Source: Pseudomonas khavaziana
Lineage (GTDB): Bacteria > Pseudomonadota > Gammaproteobacteria > Pseudomonadales > Pseudomonadaceae
Length of the DNA stretch: 64,000 nucleotides
Assembly (NCBI RefSeq): GCF_019145205.1
Contig: NZ_JAHSTT010000003.1
Location: 372,001 to 436,000, forward strand
Reading direction: 5' to 3'
The position numbers and the translations under genes were made by a program. This document shows positions 1 to 11,243 of this stretch, piece by piece; position 1 is the first letter of the stretch; the number at the start of each line of letters is the position of its first letter. Under the pieces are notes generated by a model that did not search any database, was not told the DNA's origin, and was given only the letters and a program-made list of their open reading frames with translations.

Positions 1-18
1 AAGTGCCACACAGATCCA

Positions 19-111
19 ATGTGGGAGGGGGCTTGCTCCCGATGGCGGTGTGCCAGCCAGCTTATCTGTCGCTGACCAGCCGCTATCGGGAGCAAGCCCC
101 CTCCCACATTT
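19..111. repeat. REPIN, family A (GTGGGAGGGGGCTTGC type)
   Basis: Two inverted REP arms (AATGTGGGAGGGGGCTTGCT at the left, the complement ending CCCTCCCACATT at the right) flank a short variable middle, so the whole unit can fold into a long hairpin. Units of the same family recur at 691, 8973, 13449, 41811, 52776 and 60249. REPINs of this kind are non-autonomous elements of fluorescent pseudomonads moved in trans by RAYT transposases; no RAYT gene is in the window. Confidence 0.9.
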
Positions 112-274
112 GGATGGTATTCCAATGAATCGTCCCACAGAGGCTGTAGGACCAGTCTGGCATTGGGGCTTGTGCCTTGTAACCTTGCCTACAGCTACGC
201 CAGAATCCACCGGCTTGTGCGTCTGGATGGGCGTCTCTAAGGTTTGCCGGTCGCTGAATGTTCAGTGATCGGGT

Positions 275-295
275 TTAGTAGCCCGTGGTGAGACG
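275..295 (+). promoter_or_regulatory. Upstream a1/b1 boxes matching the C4 antisense RNA
   Basis: TTAGTAG (275-281) and GAGACG (290-295) are complementary to the boxes CTACTAA (383-389) and CGTCTC (371-376) inside the downstream RNA. The order is right for an antiparallel duplex. In phage P1 C4 RNA a similar upstream copy exists in addition to the copy at the target ribosome-binding site. The stretch 112-270 before it holds nothing I can assign. Confidence 0.6.
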
Positions 296-332
296 TACGG
301 CAAATCGTCATCAGGATCTTCCTGGATTTGAT

Positions 333-408
333 GGTGGCTGTACGGAGGGCGCTTTCGAGCGCGCCGGTTGCGTCTCCCCGGTCTACTAACCTGCGTACAG
401 CTGCCACC
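333..408 (+). ncRNA. C4-type antisense RNA
   Basis: About 76 nt that fold on themselves: GGTGGC (333-338) pairs with GCCACC (403-408) and TGTACG (339-344) with CGTACA (394-399). Inside is a second hairpin with a TTCG loop (349-353 with 358-362). Left unpaired are CGTCTCC (371-377) and CTACTAA (383-389). These two boxes match TTAGTAG (415-421) and GGAGACG (446-452) downstream, the latter being the Shine-Dalgarno of the gene at 457, and also the upstream copies at 275-295. Size, fold and box order match the C4 antisense RNA of phages P1/P7 (Rfam C4 family), which is processed from the same transcript as its target and blocks its translation. The boxes and fold are read directly; the function is by analogy. 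Confidence 0.75.
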
Positions 409-414
409 CTCCGT

Positions 415-452
415 TTAGTAGCGGCAGGTTGCGGCTCCTCTACTCGGAGACG
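415..452 (+). promoter_or_regulatory. C4 target boxes a2/b2 covering the ribosome-binding site
   Basis: TTAGTAG at 415-421 and GGAGACG at 446-452 are the in-cis target of the C4-type RNA at 333-408. GGAG at 446-449 is the Shine-Dalgarno of the start codon at 457, so pairing would hide it. Confidence 0.65.
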
Positions 453-456
453 ATCC

Positions 457-678
457 ATGGTTAACCTTTATACCGTTACACCCAACCTCCCCACCGAAGC
501 GCTCGTGCTCAACAGCTACGAAACCTTCTCCTCCGGGCGCACGCTATTACTCAACTTGTCCAACGACCTCACTGGCGAACACCGCGACGTGGCTCTGGCC
601 ATTCACCAATTAAGCGAACTGGGCGTCATGCTGGTCGCCCAGATGATGGACCGCGAAGCCCCACTGCCCCAAAGCTGA
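457..678 (+). CDS. Small Pseudomonas protein of unknown function (DUF6124/DUF3077-like)
   Basis: A 73-residue acidic protein beginning MVNLYTVTPN, with a predicted helical middle (residues about 20-60) containing LLLNLSNDL and HRDVALAIHQLSELG. It resembles the short DUF6124/DUF3077-type proteins that are numerous in fluorescent pseudomonads; no function is known to me. ATG 457 is chosen because a good GGAG lies 7 bases upstream; the reading frame stays open upstream to 328, but that part overlaps the C4-type RNA and reads as low-complexity basic sequence. The protein is the presumed target of the C4 antisense RNA immediately upstream, so its synthesis is probably repressed by default. It is followed by a REPIN and the convergent trxC. 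Confidence 0.7.
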   Translation: MVNLYTVTPNLPTEALVLNSYETFSSGRTLLLNLSNDLTGEHRDVALAIHQLSELGVMLVAQMMDREAPLPQS

Positions 679-690
679 AACACGTTCAAA

Positions 691-785
691 AATGTGGGAG
701 GGGGCTTGCTCCCGATGGCAATGTATCAGTCACCTGATAAGTTGACTGGCCCACTGCTATCGGGAGCAAGCCCCCTCCCACACTG
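691..785. repeat. REPIN, family A
   Basis: Inverted arms AATGTGGGAGGGGGCTTGCT and its complement, separated by a variable middle. It lies between the convergent ends of the gene at 457 and trxC, where its hairpin may help end both transcripts. Confidence 0.9.
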
Positions 786-809
786 TCCAGCGGTGTTCTG
801 AAGGGGTGG

Positions 810-1244
810 TTATACGCCCTGGCTACGCAACCAGCTCATCAACTGCGGCAACGGGAATGCCCCACTCTGGCGCGCCACTTCGCGGCCGTTCTTGAACAGA
901 ATCAAACTGGGAATCGAACGAATCCCCAACTGCGCCGACAGCTGCTGATTAGCCTCACTGTCCAGCTTCGCCAACCGGCACTTGCCTTCAAGCTGTCCGG
1001 CGGCCTGCTCGAATACCGGCGCAAACGACTTGCACGGCCCGCACCAGTCGGCCCACACATCGACCAAGAGCGGCAGGTCGCCCTTGATCTGGCTGGTGTA
1101 GTCGCCTTGTTTCAATTCAAAGGGCTTGTTCAACAACACCGGCTGCTTGCAACGCCCGCACTTGGGCGCATCACCCAGGCGTTCGCCTGGGATGCGGTTG
1201 AGACCGTTGCAATGGGGGCAGGGGATTACAAGTGGTTCGGACAT
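810..1244 (-). CDS. trxC: Thioredoxin 2 (TrxC)
   Basis: A cytoplasmic protein-disulfide reductase of 144 residues. The N-terminal part carries two CxxC pairs, CPHC (residues 9-12) and CGRC (29-32), the zinc ribbon that distinguishes thioredoxin 2 from thioredoxin 1. The thioredoxin domain follows with the redox motif WCGPC (67-71) and the cis-Pro region SIPSLILF. In Escherichia coli the orthologue is an OxyR-induced, heat-stable thioredoxin. The start at 1244 is preferred over an in-frame ATG at 1268 because AGGAG lies 8 bases before it. It stands alone, with the higBA operon diverging upstream and a REPIN at its 3' end. Confidence 0.95.
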   Translation of the reverse strand: MSEPLVIPCPHCNGLNRIPGERLGDAPKCGRCKQPVLLNKPFELKQGDYTSQIKGDLPLLVDVWADWCGPCKSFAPVFEQAAGQLEGKCRLAKLDSEANQQLSAQLGIRSIPSLILFKNGREVARQSGAFPLPQLMSWLRSQGV

Positions 1245-1401
1245 CGGAGGCTCCTGGAGTCTGGCCAATAGGTGTATTTGGTGCCGGGAGTGGGGTTTAT
1301 CAAGGTTAGATACAGCGACTTATTCGCTCACATTTTCGCCCGCTCCGGGATGATTCGCGTGGCTAGGCTTTTTGCTGTGCGCCACCGGTCTGTTTGCGGC
1401 T

Positions 1402-1456
1402 ATAGCAAATTGCGATAGTTCGAATTCAGGCTTAACCTTCATAGCAAGATGCGATA
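1402..1456 (+). promoter_or_regulatory. Paired operator of the higBA operon
   Basis: Two direct copies of ATAGCAANNTGCGATA lie at 1402-1417 and 1441-1456, centre to centre 39 bp. Each has a small dyad (GCAAATTGC and GCAAGATGC). The second ends just before the AAGGA ribosome-binding site of higB. This is what is expected for autorepression by the HigA antitoxin. The sites are seen; the binding protein is inferred. Confidence 0.65.
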
Positions 1457-1466
1457 AGGACGTTGC

Positions 1467-1763
1467 ATGCGAGTCATCAGTGAAAGCAGGATCTGGGAAG
1501 CAAAGGGAAAATGGCCGCGCTCGGCAACGGCCCTGGATCAGTGGTATCGCGTGATCAAGCGCAACGCCCCCAGGGACTTCGCTGCGATGAAAGCCATGTT
1601 TCCCGCCACGGACAGGGTAGGTGAATTTCATGTGTTTGATATTGGCGGTAACAAGCTGAGGTTGATCGCATCGGTGCAGTATCGAATGCAGCGCGTTTAC
1701 ATCAAGCACCTGCTTGACCATCGCGATTATGAGAAGGACAAATGGAAGGAAAAAATCAGATGA
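1467..1763 (+). CDS. higB: HigB-type toxin, mRNA interferase of a type II toxin-antitoxin system
   Basis: A 98-residue basic protein of the HigB toxin family (RelE-like fold). It has the family's WYRVIKRN segment, the strand pair FHVFDIGGNKLRLIA and the C-terminal VYIKHLLDHRDYEK block that contributes catalytic basic residues. Family members cut mRNA on the ribosome. It is first in a two-gene operon, as is usual for hig systems, where the toxin precedes the antitoxin. AAGGA at 1456-1460 is the ribosome-binding site. Its stop overlaps the antitoxin start (ATGA at 1760). Paired operators lie just upstream. Confidence 0.88.
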   Translation: MRVISESRIWEAKGKWPRSATALDQWYRVIKRNAPRDFAAMKAMFPATDRVGEFHVFDIGGNKLRLIASVQYRMQRVYIKHLLDHRDYEKDKWKEKIR

Positions 1764-2161
1764 GCGCACTTATGCGAGTGGCGGCAGAGCACTGGCAATT
1801 CGTTTCACCTGTGCTGCGCAAGCCGGAAAACGAGGCAGACTACGACGCACTGGTGTGCGGTTTGGATGAGTTGTTGAGCATGGTGGGTGAAGACGAGGAC
1901 AGCCCACTGATGAGCCTGGTCGATATTCTGAGCGACTGGATCGAAGCTTATGATCGCGAGCATCGCCCAATGCCCGTCGCCAGCGGGGTCGATGTGCTGC
2001 GCTACATGATGCGCGAGCACAACCTCACCCAGAGCGACCTTCCGGGGGTTGGGGCGCAATCAGTCGTCTCTGAGGTATTGAGCGGAAAACGCCAGCTCAA
2101 CGTGCGCCAGATTCGTTGGCTGGCCGAGCGTTTTGGGGTGTCTGTGGAGACCTTTATCTAA
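1760..2161 (+). CDS. higA: HigA-type antitoxin with XRE helix-turn-helix
   Basis: A 133-residue acidic protein. The N-terminal half (about 1-75) should bind the toxin. The C-terminal half (about 76-133) is a Cro/CI-type helix-turn-helix: HNLTQSDLPGVGAQSVVSEVLSGKRQLN followed in the same domain by ..VRQIRWLAERFGVS. It neutralises HigB and is expected to repress the operon through the sites at 1402-1456. The start at 1760 is chosen for the ATGA overlap with higB and the AAGGA upstream; an in-frame ATG at 1742 lies inside higB. Its stop is 4 bp from the stop of the convergent selO. Confidence 0.88.
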   Translation: MSALMRVAAEHWQFVSPVLRKPENEADYDALVCGLDELLSMVGEDEDSPLMSLVDILSDWIEAYDREHRPMPVASGVDVLRYMMREHNLTQSDLPGVGAQSVVSEVLSGKRQLNVRQIRWLAERFGVSVETFI

Positions 2162-2165
2162 GAGG

Positions 2166-3677
<1,512 letters not shown>

Positions 3678-6600
3678 TTAGTCGAGTTTGCTCGGTGGCG
3701 GCTCCGGCGCATCCACCACTTTGCCCGCGGGTGGCTCCGGTGCGTCGGGCTTATCGAGGGGCTCGGCAATGGTCTTGCGCTCATCGTCGGCCGGCACCAG
3801 TTTGTACTCCTGACCGTGGAGGTTTTTCAGGTAGATCTCCATTTGCCTGAACGAGATGTTGATGTGCTGTTTCTTGAACTCACGGTTGATAAAGCGGTTG
3901 ACCTCATCCAGCACCGGGTTGCGATCGCCGAGGTCGCGTACGTGCATGCGCAGTTCGTGGTCCAGGGTGCTTTCGCCGAAGTTCAGGAAGTACACATGGG
4001 GTTCGGGCTCTTTCAGTACCCGTGGGTTTTCCCGTGCGGCCTTCAGTAACAATTCCTTCACCAGGTCCAGGTCCGAGCCGTAGTCCACCCCGAGTTTGAG
4101 GGTCACCCGAGTGATGGTGTCTGTCAGCGACCAGTTGATCAGTTGTCCGGTAATGAAGGTCTTGTTCGGGACAATGATGTCCTTGTTGTCGAAGTCGGTG
4201 ATGGTGGTGGCGCGAATGCGGATCTTGCTCACCGTCCCCGACAGGTTGCCGATGGTGATGGTGTCACCGATGCGTACCGGGCGTTCGAACAGGATCATGA
4301 TGCCGGAGATGAAGTTGGCGAAGATCTCCTGCATGCCGAAACCGAGGCCCACCGACAGCGCGGCCACCAGCCATTGCAACTTGTCCCAGCTCACACCGAG
4401 GGTAGAGAGCGTGGTCACAAAGCCCACGCCGGCAATGATGTAGGACAGCAAGGTGGTGGTGGCGTAGGCGCTGCCCTGGGCCAGGTCCAGCTTGGACAGC
4501 ACCAGCACTTCCAGCAGGCCGGGCAGGTTGCGTGCCAGGGCGAAGGTGATGCCGATGATGATCGAAGCACCGAGCAGGTCACCGATGCTGATGGGCACCA
4601 TGCTGATATTCGCACCGGTACCGCTGGTGTATTCGTACAGGGTGACGTTATCCAGGTAGGAAAATACCGAGATCAGGTCCGACCACACCCAGTACAACGC
4701 CGCGATAAAGCCGCCGAGCAGGGCCAGGCGGATCAGGCGCAAGGATTGTTCATTGACCTTTTCGATATCCAGTATTGGCTCTTCCACCACGGCCTCGCCT
4801 TCACCGGCGTCCTTGGCGGCCTGGCGTTTAGCCAGCGCCCGGGCGTAGGCCAGGCGCCGGGCGGCGACGCTCAGCCAACGTACAAAGGTGGCCTCGATCA
4901 CCAGCCAGAGCATCAGCAAGTACAGGGTGTTGATCAGCCTGTCGCTGAGTTTCAGTGCGGTGTAGTAGTAGCCAAAGCACACGGCAATAAACAGCGCCAC
5001 CGGCAGGGCGGTGAACAGCAGCCCGATGGCCTTGCGAAACAGCGAGGCTTTTTCGTGGGTTGGGCTGTTGAGCAGCAGGCGGCTCAGCAACCATGCCATC
5101 AGCGCATAGCAGGTGAGCACCACGGCGATGCCCAGCACGTCTTCGGCCAGTGCCGCCGGCTGGTGCTCGGCAATCGCAACCACGGCCACCAAGGCCAATA
5201 CCACCAGGCCGAGCTTGCGCACCCAGCCTTGCAGGAACTCGACCTGGGGCTTTTCCCAGCGAAAGTGCAGTTCGGCTACGCCGCCCGGTGCCAGAATCCG
5301 GTAGGCGGTGTAGAACACCAGCCACGCCTGGGCGATCTGCAGCAGGGCCGAACCCAGGTTGGCGTTTTGCCCGCGGGCATCGATCTGCAGGGCATAGCCG
5401 CACAGCGCCAGGCCAAGGGATACCGGCATTGCCAGCAGAATATTGATCAGGATCGCCTGCGGCGTATGCCACTGGCTGTCACGCTTGAAGTGACCGATGT
5501 CCAGATGGACCTTGTTGAGGCGCTGATATAACGCCTTGCGCCGCCACAACAGCGCGCCGATCAACAGCAGCAGCGGCAGGAACAGCAACGGGCGCTGGGT
5601 CAGGCCGTCATACAGTTCGCTGACACTGGACGCCCAGGGTAGGGTGGCGACTTGCTTGCTCAGGTGCGCCGGCACAGTTTCCAGCCATTCGGTGTCCAGC
5701 GGCTTGTTGCTCGGGATCCAGAACATTTGCTCATCAAGCGTGGCGCGCAGGGTCGTGGCGGTGCTGAGCAGTTGTTTCTGGTTCAGTTGCAGGGTGATGG
5801 ATTCGTTAAGCAGTGCACTCAGCTCGCGGCCCAGGCGTTCGAGCAAGTCACTGCGGGTGATGGCCAGCTCCAGCAAGGTGCGACGCAGTTGTGGGGTGAC
5901 CTCGTCCGGCGGCTGGTCGGCCAGCAGCTTATCCACATAGGCGCTGGGGGAGCTGATCAATTCGCGCTGCTGATTGACCTCGAACTGGTACAGGCGAATG
6001 TTGGCGATATCGTCGGCCAGGTCGCGGTCCACGGTAAGGCGTGGCAGGGCCTGTTTCTGTTTATACAGAATCTTGGACAGCAGCAGGCTGCCCTTGAGCA
6101 CGTTGATCTGCTCGTCCAGGGCCGAATCGCTTTGGTTGACCGTGTCCAGTTGCTGCTTGGTCTGCAGGTTCTTCTGGGTCAGGTCATTGAGACGGTCGGT
6201 GCTCTTGAGCAGGTAGTCGGAGAGCTTGAGGTTATCTGCGCTTTCCTTGGCAAGGATGCTACTGCCGCCGGCTTTCTGCGCTTCGATGGACTGTTGGGTC
6301 ACGGTTTGCTGGGACTGGGCCAGGCGTTTCTGGTTGATCAGGGTTTGCAGGTCCTGGATTTCCTGTTCCAGGCGCAGGGTTTTTTCCTGGATCAGGTCAT
6401 GCTGGCTGTTGCCGAGGTCTTGCAGCTGGCTGTTGCCGGCCAATTCCTGGCGACGCAGTGGGATCAGTGCATTCAGGGCCGCCAGCTCGGCGTTCAGCTG
6501 GTTGCGCTGGTCGCCACTGAGGGCCTTGCCGTTGTCTTTGCCGAGCTTGAGCGTGGCGTTGATCTGCTGGATGCGCGTCTGGCTGCTGCTGATTTCGGTT

Positions 6601-7061
6601 TGGGCGCGCTCGGGGCGGGTCTGGGCAGCGATGGTCAGGCTGTTGGCCTCGGCCAGCTCTTTTTGCAGGTCGCCTTGCTGGGTGCTGCGTTGTACCAGCA
6701 ATTGCTCGAGCTGCGGCACCGGCAGGGTGGCGTAGCGTTGGGCCACCGGGATGACCTTGGTGGCCTTGAGTCGGGTCAGCTCACGCTGGTTCTCGGTGGT
6801 CTGGCGCGGTGCCTCTTCCAGCTGGCGCTTGAGGTCGGCCAGGCGCTGTTCGTAATCCTGCTTGTTGCCCAGGTAGGTCAGGGTCTGCTGCAGGATCGCC
6901 TGCAACGCCTTCATGTCGGCGTCGGGCAGCTTGCGATCGGGCAGTTTATCCAGGTTTTGCTGGATGGCGTCGGCGCTGGGCGGATCGGCGGCGTGTACGC
7001 TGCCGACACAAAGGGTCAGGCCCAGCAGGGCAGTGGCGAGAAAAGTGCGCAGGGTTGGCAT
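3678..7061 (-). CDS. mscK: Large mechanosensitive channel MscK/KefA family
   Basis: An 1127-residue inner-membrane channel of the MscS superfamily that opens when osmotic downshift stretches the membrane. The N-terminal signal peptide is about residues 1-24 (LLGLTLCVGSVHA). A very long periplasmic, Gln/Leu-rich coiled-coil region follows to about 480. About ten membrane helices then lead to the conserved MscS pore and beta domain: LSVGLGFGMQEIFANFISG, FERPVRIGDTITIG, GTVSKIRIRATTI. The cytoplasmic tail ends in a Pro/Glu-rich stretch. The length matches KefA (about 1120). It sits between the antiporter and selO on the same strand. Confidence 0.93.
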   Translation of the reverse strand: MPTLRTFLATALLGLTLCVGSVHAADPPSADAIQQNLDKLPDRKLPDADMKALQAILQQTLTYLGNKQDYEQRLADLKRQLEEAPRQTTENQRELTRLKATKVIPVAQRYATLPVPQLEQLLVQRSTQQGDLQKELAEANSLTIAAQTRPERAQTEISSSQTRIQQINATLKLGKDNGKALSGDQRNQLNAELAALNALIPLRRQELAGNSQLQDLGNSQHDLIQEKTLRLEQEIQDLQTLINQKRLAQSQQTVTQQSIEAQKAGGSSILAKESADNLKLSDYLLKSTDRLNDLTQKNLQTKQQLDTVNQSDSALDEQINVLKGSLLLSKILYKQKQALPRLTVDRDLADDIANIRLYQFEVNQQRELISSPSAYVDKLLADQPPDEVTPQLRRTLLELAITRSDLLERLGRELSALLNESITLQLNQKQLLSTATTLRATLDEQMFWIPSNKPLDTEWLETVPAHLSKQVATLPWASSVSELYDGLTQRPLLFLPLLLLIGALLWRRKALYQRLNKVHLDIGHFKRDSQWHTPQAILINILLAMPVSLGLALCGYALQIDARGQNANLGSALLQIAQAWLVFYTAYRILAPGGVAELHFRWEKPQVEFLQGWVRKLGLVVLALVAVVAIAEHQPAALAEDVLGIAVVLTCYALMAWLLSRLLLNSPTHEKASLFRKAIGLLFTALPVALFIAVCFGYYYTALKLSDRLINTLYLLMLWLVIEATFVRWLSVAARRLAYARALAKRQAAKDAGEGEAVVEEPILDIEKVNEQSLRLIRLALLGGFIAALYWVWSDLISVFSYLDNVTLYEYTSGTGANISMVPISIGDLLGASIIIGITFALARNLPGLLEVLVLSKLDLAQGSAYATTTLLSYIIAGVGFVTTLSTLGVSWDKLQWLVAALSVGLGFGMQEIFANFISGIMILFERPVRIGDTITIGNLSGTVSKIRIRATTITDFDNKDIIVPNKTFITGQLINWSLTDTITRVTLKLGVDYGSDLDLVKELLLKAARENPRVLKEPEPHVYFLNFGESTLDHELRMHVRDLGDRNPVLDEVNRFINREFKKQHINISFRQMEIYLKNLHGQEYKLVPADDERKTIAEPLDKPDAPEPPAGKVVDAPEPPPSKLD

Positions 7062-7109
7062 AGAGACCGGTCTTGCAAGGTGAAGAATCGGGGCGTTATT
7101 GCCCGCAGT

Positions 7110-8852
<1,743 letters not shown>

Positions 8853-8972
8853 AGGCAGTACTCCAGAGCAGGGAAGACGGGGCGCAAACTGACCATGCAG
8901 TCTGCGTGCCAGGGATTCTAACCTGTTGAATTGCTGCGCTGTCAAAAAGCTTTTTCTGATTTGCGCAAAAGC

Positions 8973-9083
8973 AAATGTGCGAAGGGGGCTTGCCCCCGAT
9001 AGCGGTGGGTCAGCCACAGATATGTTGACTGATATACCGCAATCGGGAGCAAGTCGAGTCGTCGCACCGCCCCTCCCACATTC
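8973..9083. repeat. REPIN, family A, with a small insertion in one arm
   Basis: The left arm AAATGTGCGAAGGGGGCTTG is intact apart from changes. The right arm is split: ATCGGGAGCAAG is followed by about 16 extra bases (TCGAGTCGTCGCACCG) before CCCTCCCACATT. It lies between the mcp gene and the antiporter. Confidence 0.8.
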
Positions 9084-9108
9084 AAAGCATTTTAAAGAGT
9101 GCAGTCAG

Positions 9109-10734
9109 TTAGAGACGGAAGCGGCCTACCATCCCGTTCAGGTCCACTGCCAGGCGTGACAATTCACTGCTCGCGGCGCTGGTCTGGCCGGCGCCCGTAG
9201 CGGATTGCACCGACAGATCACGAATGTTCACCAGGTTGCGATCCACTTCCCGCGCCACCTGGGCCTGTTCTTCCGCCGCGCTGGCGATGACGAGGTTGCG
9301 CTCGTTGATCTCGACAATCGCGGTGTTGATGGTATCCAGCGACATGCCCGCGCCTTTGGCGATGTTCAGCGTCGATTCGGCCCGCTCGGTGCTGTTGCGC
9401 ATCGAATCCACCGCATGCTCGGTACCCGTCTGGATGCTGCCGATCATGCGCTCGATCTCGCTGGTGGACTGCTGGGTGCGGTGGGCCAGGGCCCGCACTT
9501 CATCGGCCACTACGGCGAAACCGCGCCCGGCTTCCCCGGCCCGTGCGGCTTCAATTGCCGCGTTCAGGGCCAGCAGGTTGGTCTGGTCGGCCAGGCCGCG
9601 AATCACGTCGAGCACCTTGCCGATATCCCGCGATTCATTGGCCAGGTCGCCGATCAAGGAGGCGGTGGCTTGTACATCGGCGCTCATGCGTTCGATGGCA
9701 CTGACGGTTTCCTGCACCAGGTCACGACCGTCACCGGCGGAGGTGGTGGCGTTGCGCGAGGCCTCGGACGTGCTGACCGCATTGCGGGCAACTTCTTCCA
9801 CGGCGCTGGTCATCTCGTTGACGGCGGTGGCGGCTTGTTCGATTTCATTGTTTTGCTGGGTCAGGCCACGGGCGCTTTCGTCAGTGACGGCGTTCAGTTC
9901 CTCGGCAGCGGAGGCCAGTTGCGTGGCGGAGCCGGCGATGCGCTGCAGGGTATCGCGCAGCTTGTTTTGCATCTTGGCCATGGCGGCCAGCAGGCGGCCG
10001 GCTTCGTCGTTACCGTCCACGGTAATCGGACGCGTCAGGTTGCCTTCGGCGACTTCTTCCGCCGCTTCAAGGGCGCGGGCGATGGGCAGGGTGATGCTGC
10101 GGGTCAGCAACCAGGCAAACAGTACTGTCAGCGCCGTGGCAACCACCAGCAGGCCCACTACCAGGTTAAAAGCCAGGTCGTATTGGTCCTTGGCTTGCTG
10201 GTTGGTGTCATTGGCCATCGTATTGTTGATTTCCAGCAAGCGGTTGAGCACCGCGTTGACTTGCTCGGAGTTGTTCAGCAGCTCGGTGTTAAGCAGGGTG
10301 CGCAACTCGTCAGTCTGGTTGGCGCGCGACAGGCTCTTCATGCGCTCTTCAATCTGGTGATACTGGCCCAGCAGGCGCACGTACTCATTGTAGGTAGAAC
10401 GCTCTTCGCTGCTTTCGATCAGTTTCTCGTAGACGCCCTGGGCGGTATGGATCTGCTGGTTGCGCACATCGAAGGCTTCCAGGGTTTTTTGCTGAACATC
10501 AGGCTCGCGGTTGGTCAGCAAACGGTACGACAACACGCGCAAGCGCAGGGTCAGCTGGGTGAACTCGTCAAGGGCACGAATGCTGGGCACGCTGGCCGAG
10601 GTGATGTCTTCGGTGGCTGCGCGAATCTTGCTCATCTGGTTGAGCGCGAACACACCGAGCAACAACATCAGGGCGCCAATAAACGCGAAGCCGAGGAAGG
10701 CCCTCGGAGCGATATTCATATTACGAAGTGACAT
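9109..10734 (-). CDS. Methyl-accepting chemotaxis protein
   Basis: A 541-residue inner-membrane chemoreceptor. TM1 is about residues 12-33 ([20 protein letters not shown]). The periplasmic sensor is about 34-190, all-helical and compatible with a four-helix-bundle domain. TM2 is about 191-213 ([19 protein letters not shown]), followed by HAMP and the cytoplasmic signalling rod whose tip is [19 protein letters not shown]. It passes signals to CheA/CheW. The ligand cannot be read from the sequence. The start at 10734 is chosen because AGGA lies upstream and the protein then begins [12 protein letters not shown]; the ATG at 10788 has no such site. A FliA-type promoter lies about 60 bp upstream. 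Confidence 0.93.
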   Translation of the reverse strand: MSLRNMNIAPRAFLGFAFIGALMLLLGVFALNQMSKIRAATEDITSASVPSIRALDEFTQLTLRLRVLSYRLLTNREPDVQQKTLEAFDVRNQQIHTAQGVYEKLIESSEERSTYNEYVRLLGQYHQIEERMKSLSRANQTDELRTLLNTELLNNSEQVNAVLNRLLEINNTMANDTNQQAKDQYDLAFNLVVGLLVVATALTVLFAWLLTRSITLPIARALEAAEEVAEGNLTRPITVDGNDEAGRLLAAMAKMQNKLRDTLQRIAGSATQLASAAEELNAVTDESARGLTQQNNEIEQAATAVNEMTSAVEEVARNAVSTSEASRNATTSAGDGRDLVQETVSAIERMSADVQATASLIGDLANESRDIGKVLDVIRGLADQTNLLALNAAIEAARAGEAGRGFAVVADEVRALAHRTQQSTSEIERMIGSIQTGTEHAVDSMRNSTERAESTLNIAKGAGMSLDTINTAIVEINERNLVIASAAEEQAQVAREVDRNLVNIRDLSVQSATGAGQTSAASSELSRLAVDLNGMVGRFRL

Positions 10735-10791
10735 GCTGGAATCCTGGGGGAAAGCGCGATCCATGCGGCCGTGAGACGAGGTGTGCATCCG

Positions 10792-10818
10792 CTATCGGCC
10801 ATGCGACTAAAGTCTTAA
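10792..10818 (-). promoter_or_regulatory. FliA (sigma-28) promoter of the chemoreceptor gene
   Basis: On the minus strand TTAAGACT (-35) is followed after 11 bases by GCCGATAG (-10), close to the consensus TAAAGTTT-N11-GCCGATAA. The position, about 60 bp before the start at 10734, fits a class of flagellar-regulated chemoreceptors. Confidence 0.7.
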
Positions 10819-11012
10819 AGGGCTGCGCGTTTTTGTCGCACCTGACGAGGGGTTGGACGGATTCAGGAACCAGATCGGGTAAATGCAGTCACTAAGGCTC
10901 GAAAGTGCGGCCCGACCCCTGAATAATCGGGCTGCACGCCGGGGATAACCCTGGCATCCGAGGTGAATTTTCTTTATCGTCACCGCCCTTTTTAAATGCC
11001 CGAGAAATCAAA

Positions 11013-11243
11013 ATGTTAGAAGCATCCCTCAGTCAATTGGAACAACTGGTCAGCGACCTCGTACAACAGAATCAAGAGTTGCTGGGCAGCAACGAATCCC
11101 TCAAGGCCGAACTGGCCCGTGCCAAGGATGAAAACGACAGCCTGCAACTGAACCTGATGGAGCAGGAAGAAAAGCACGGCGCCACCGCCGCTCGCATCCA
11201 GGCACTGGTTGAGCGTGTGAGCGCAGGGCCTGTCAGCGCATGA
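11013..11243 (+). CDS. Short coiled-coil protein, ZapB-like (TIGR02449 type)
   Basis: A 76-residue acidic protein that is almost entirely coiled coil (leucine heptads from LSQLEQLVSDLVQQNQ to about residue 65). Small coiled-coil proteins of this type are encoded directly upstream of zapA in pseudomonads and resemble ZapB, the FtsZ-ring-associated protein. It overlaps the next gene by ATGA at 11240, so the two are translationally coupled. A direct role in division is inferred from this pairing only. Confidence 0.75.
   Translation: MLEASLSQLEQLVSDLVQQNQELLGSNESLKAELARAKDENDSLQLNLMEQEEKHGATAARIQALVERVSAGPVSA

Noticed and set aside
237-458. A 73-codon minus-strand frame across the C4-type RNA
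   Set aside because: Its length comes from the structured RNA region read backwards; no ribosome-binding site and no family likeness.
8853-9017. N-terminal extension of the antiporter from ATG 9017
   Set aside because: The added residues start [11 protein letters not shown], which is translated REPIN sequence also seen in frames at 50 and 13441; TTG 8852 has a ribosome-binding site and the family N-terminus.
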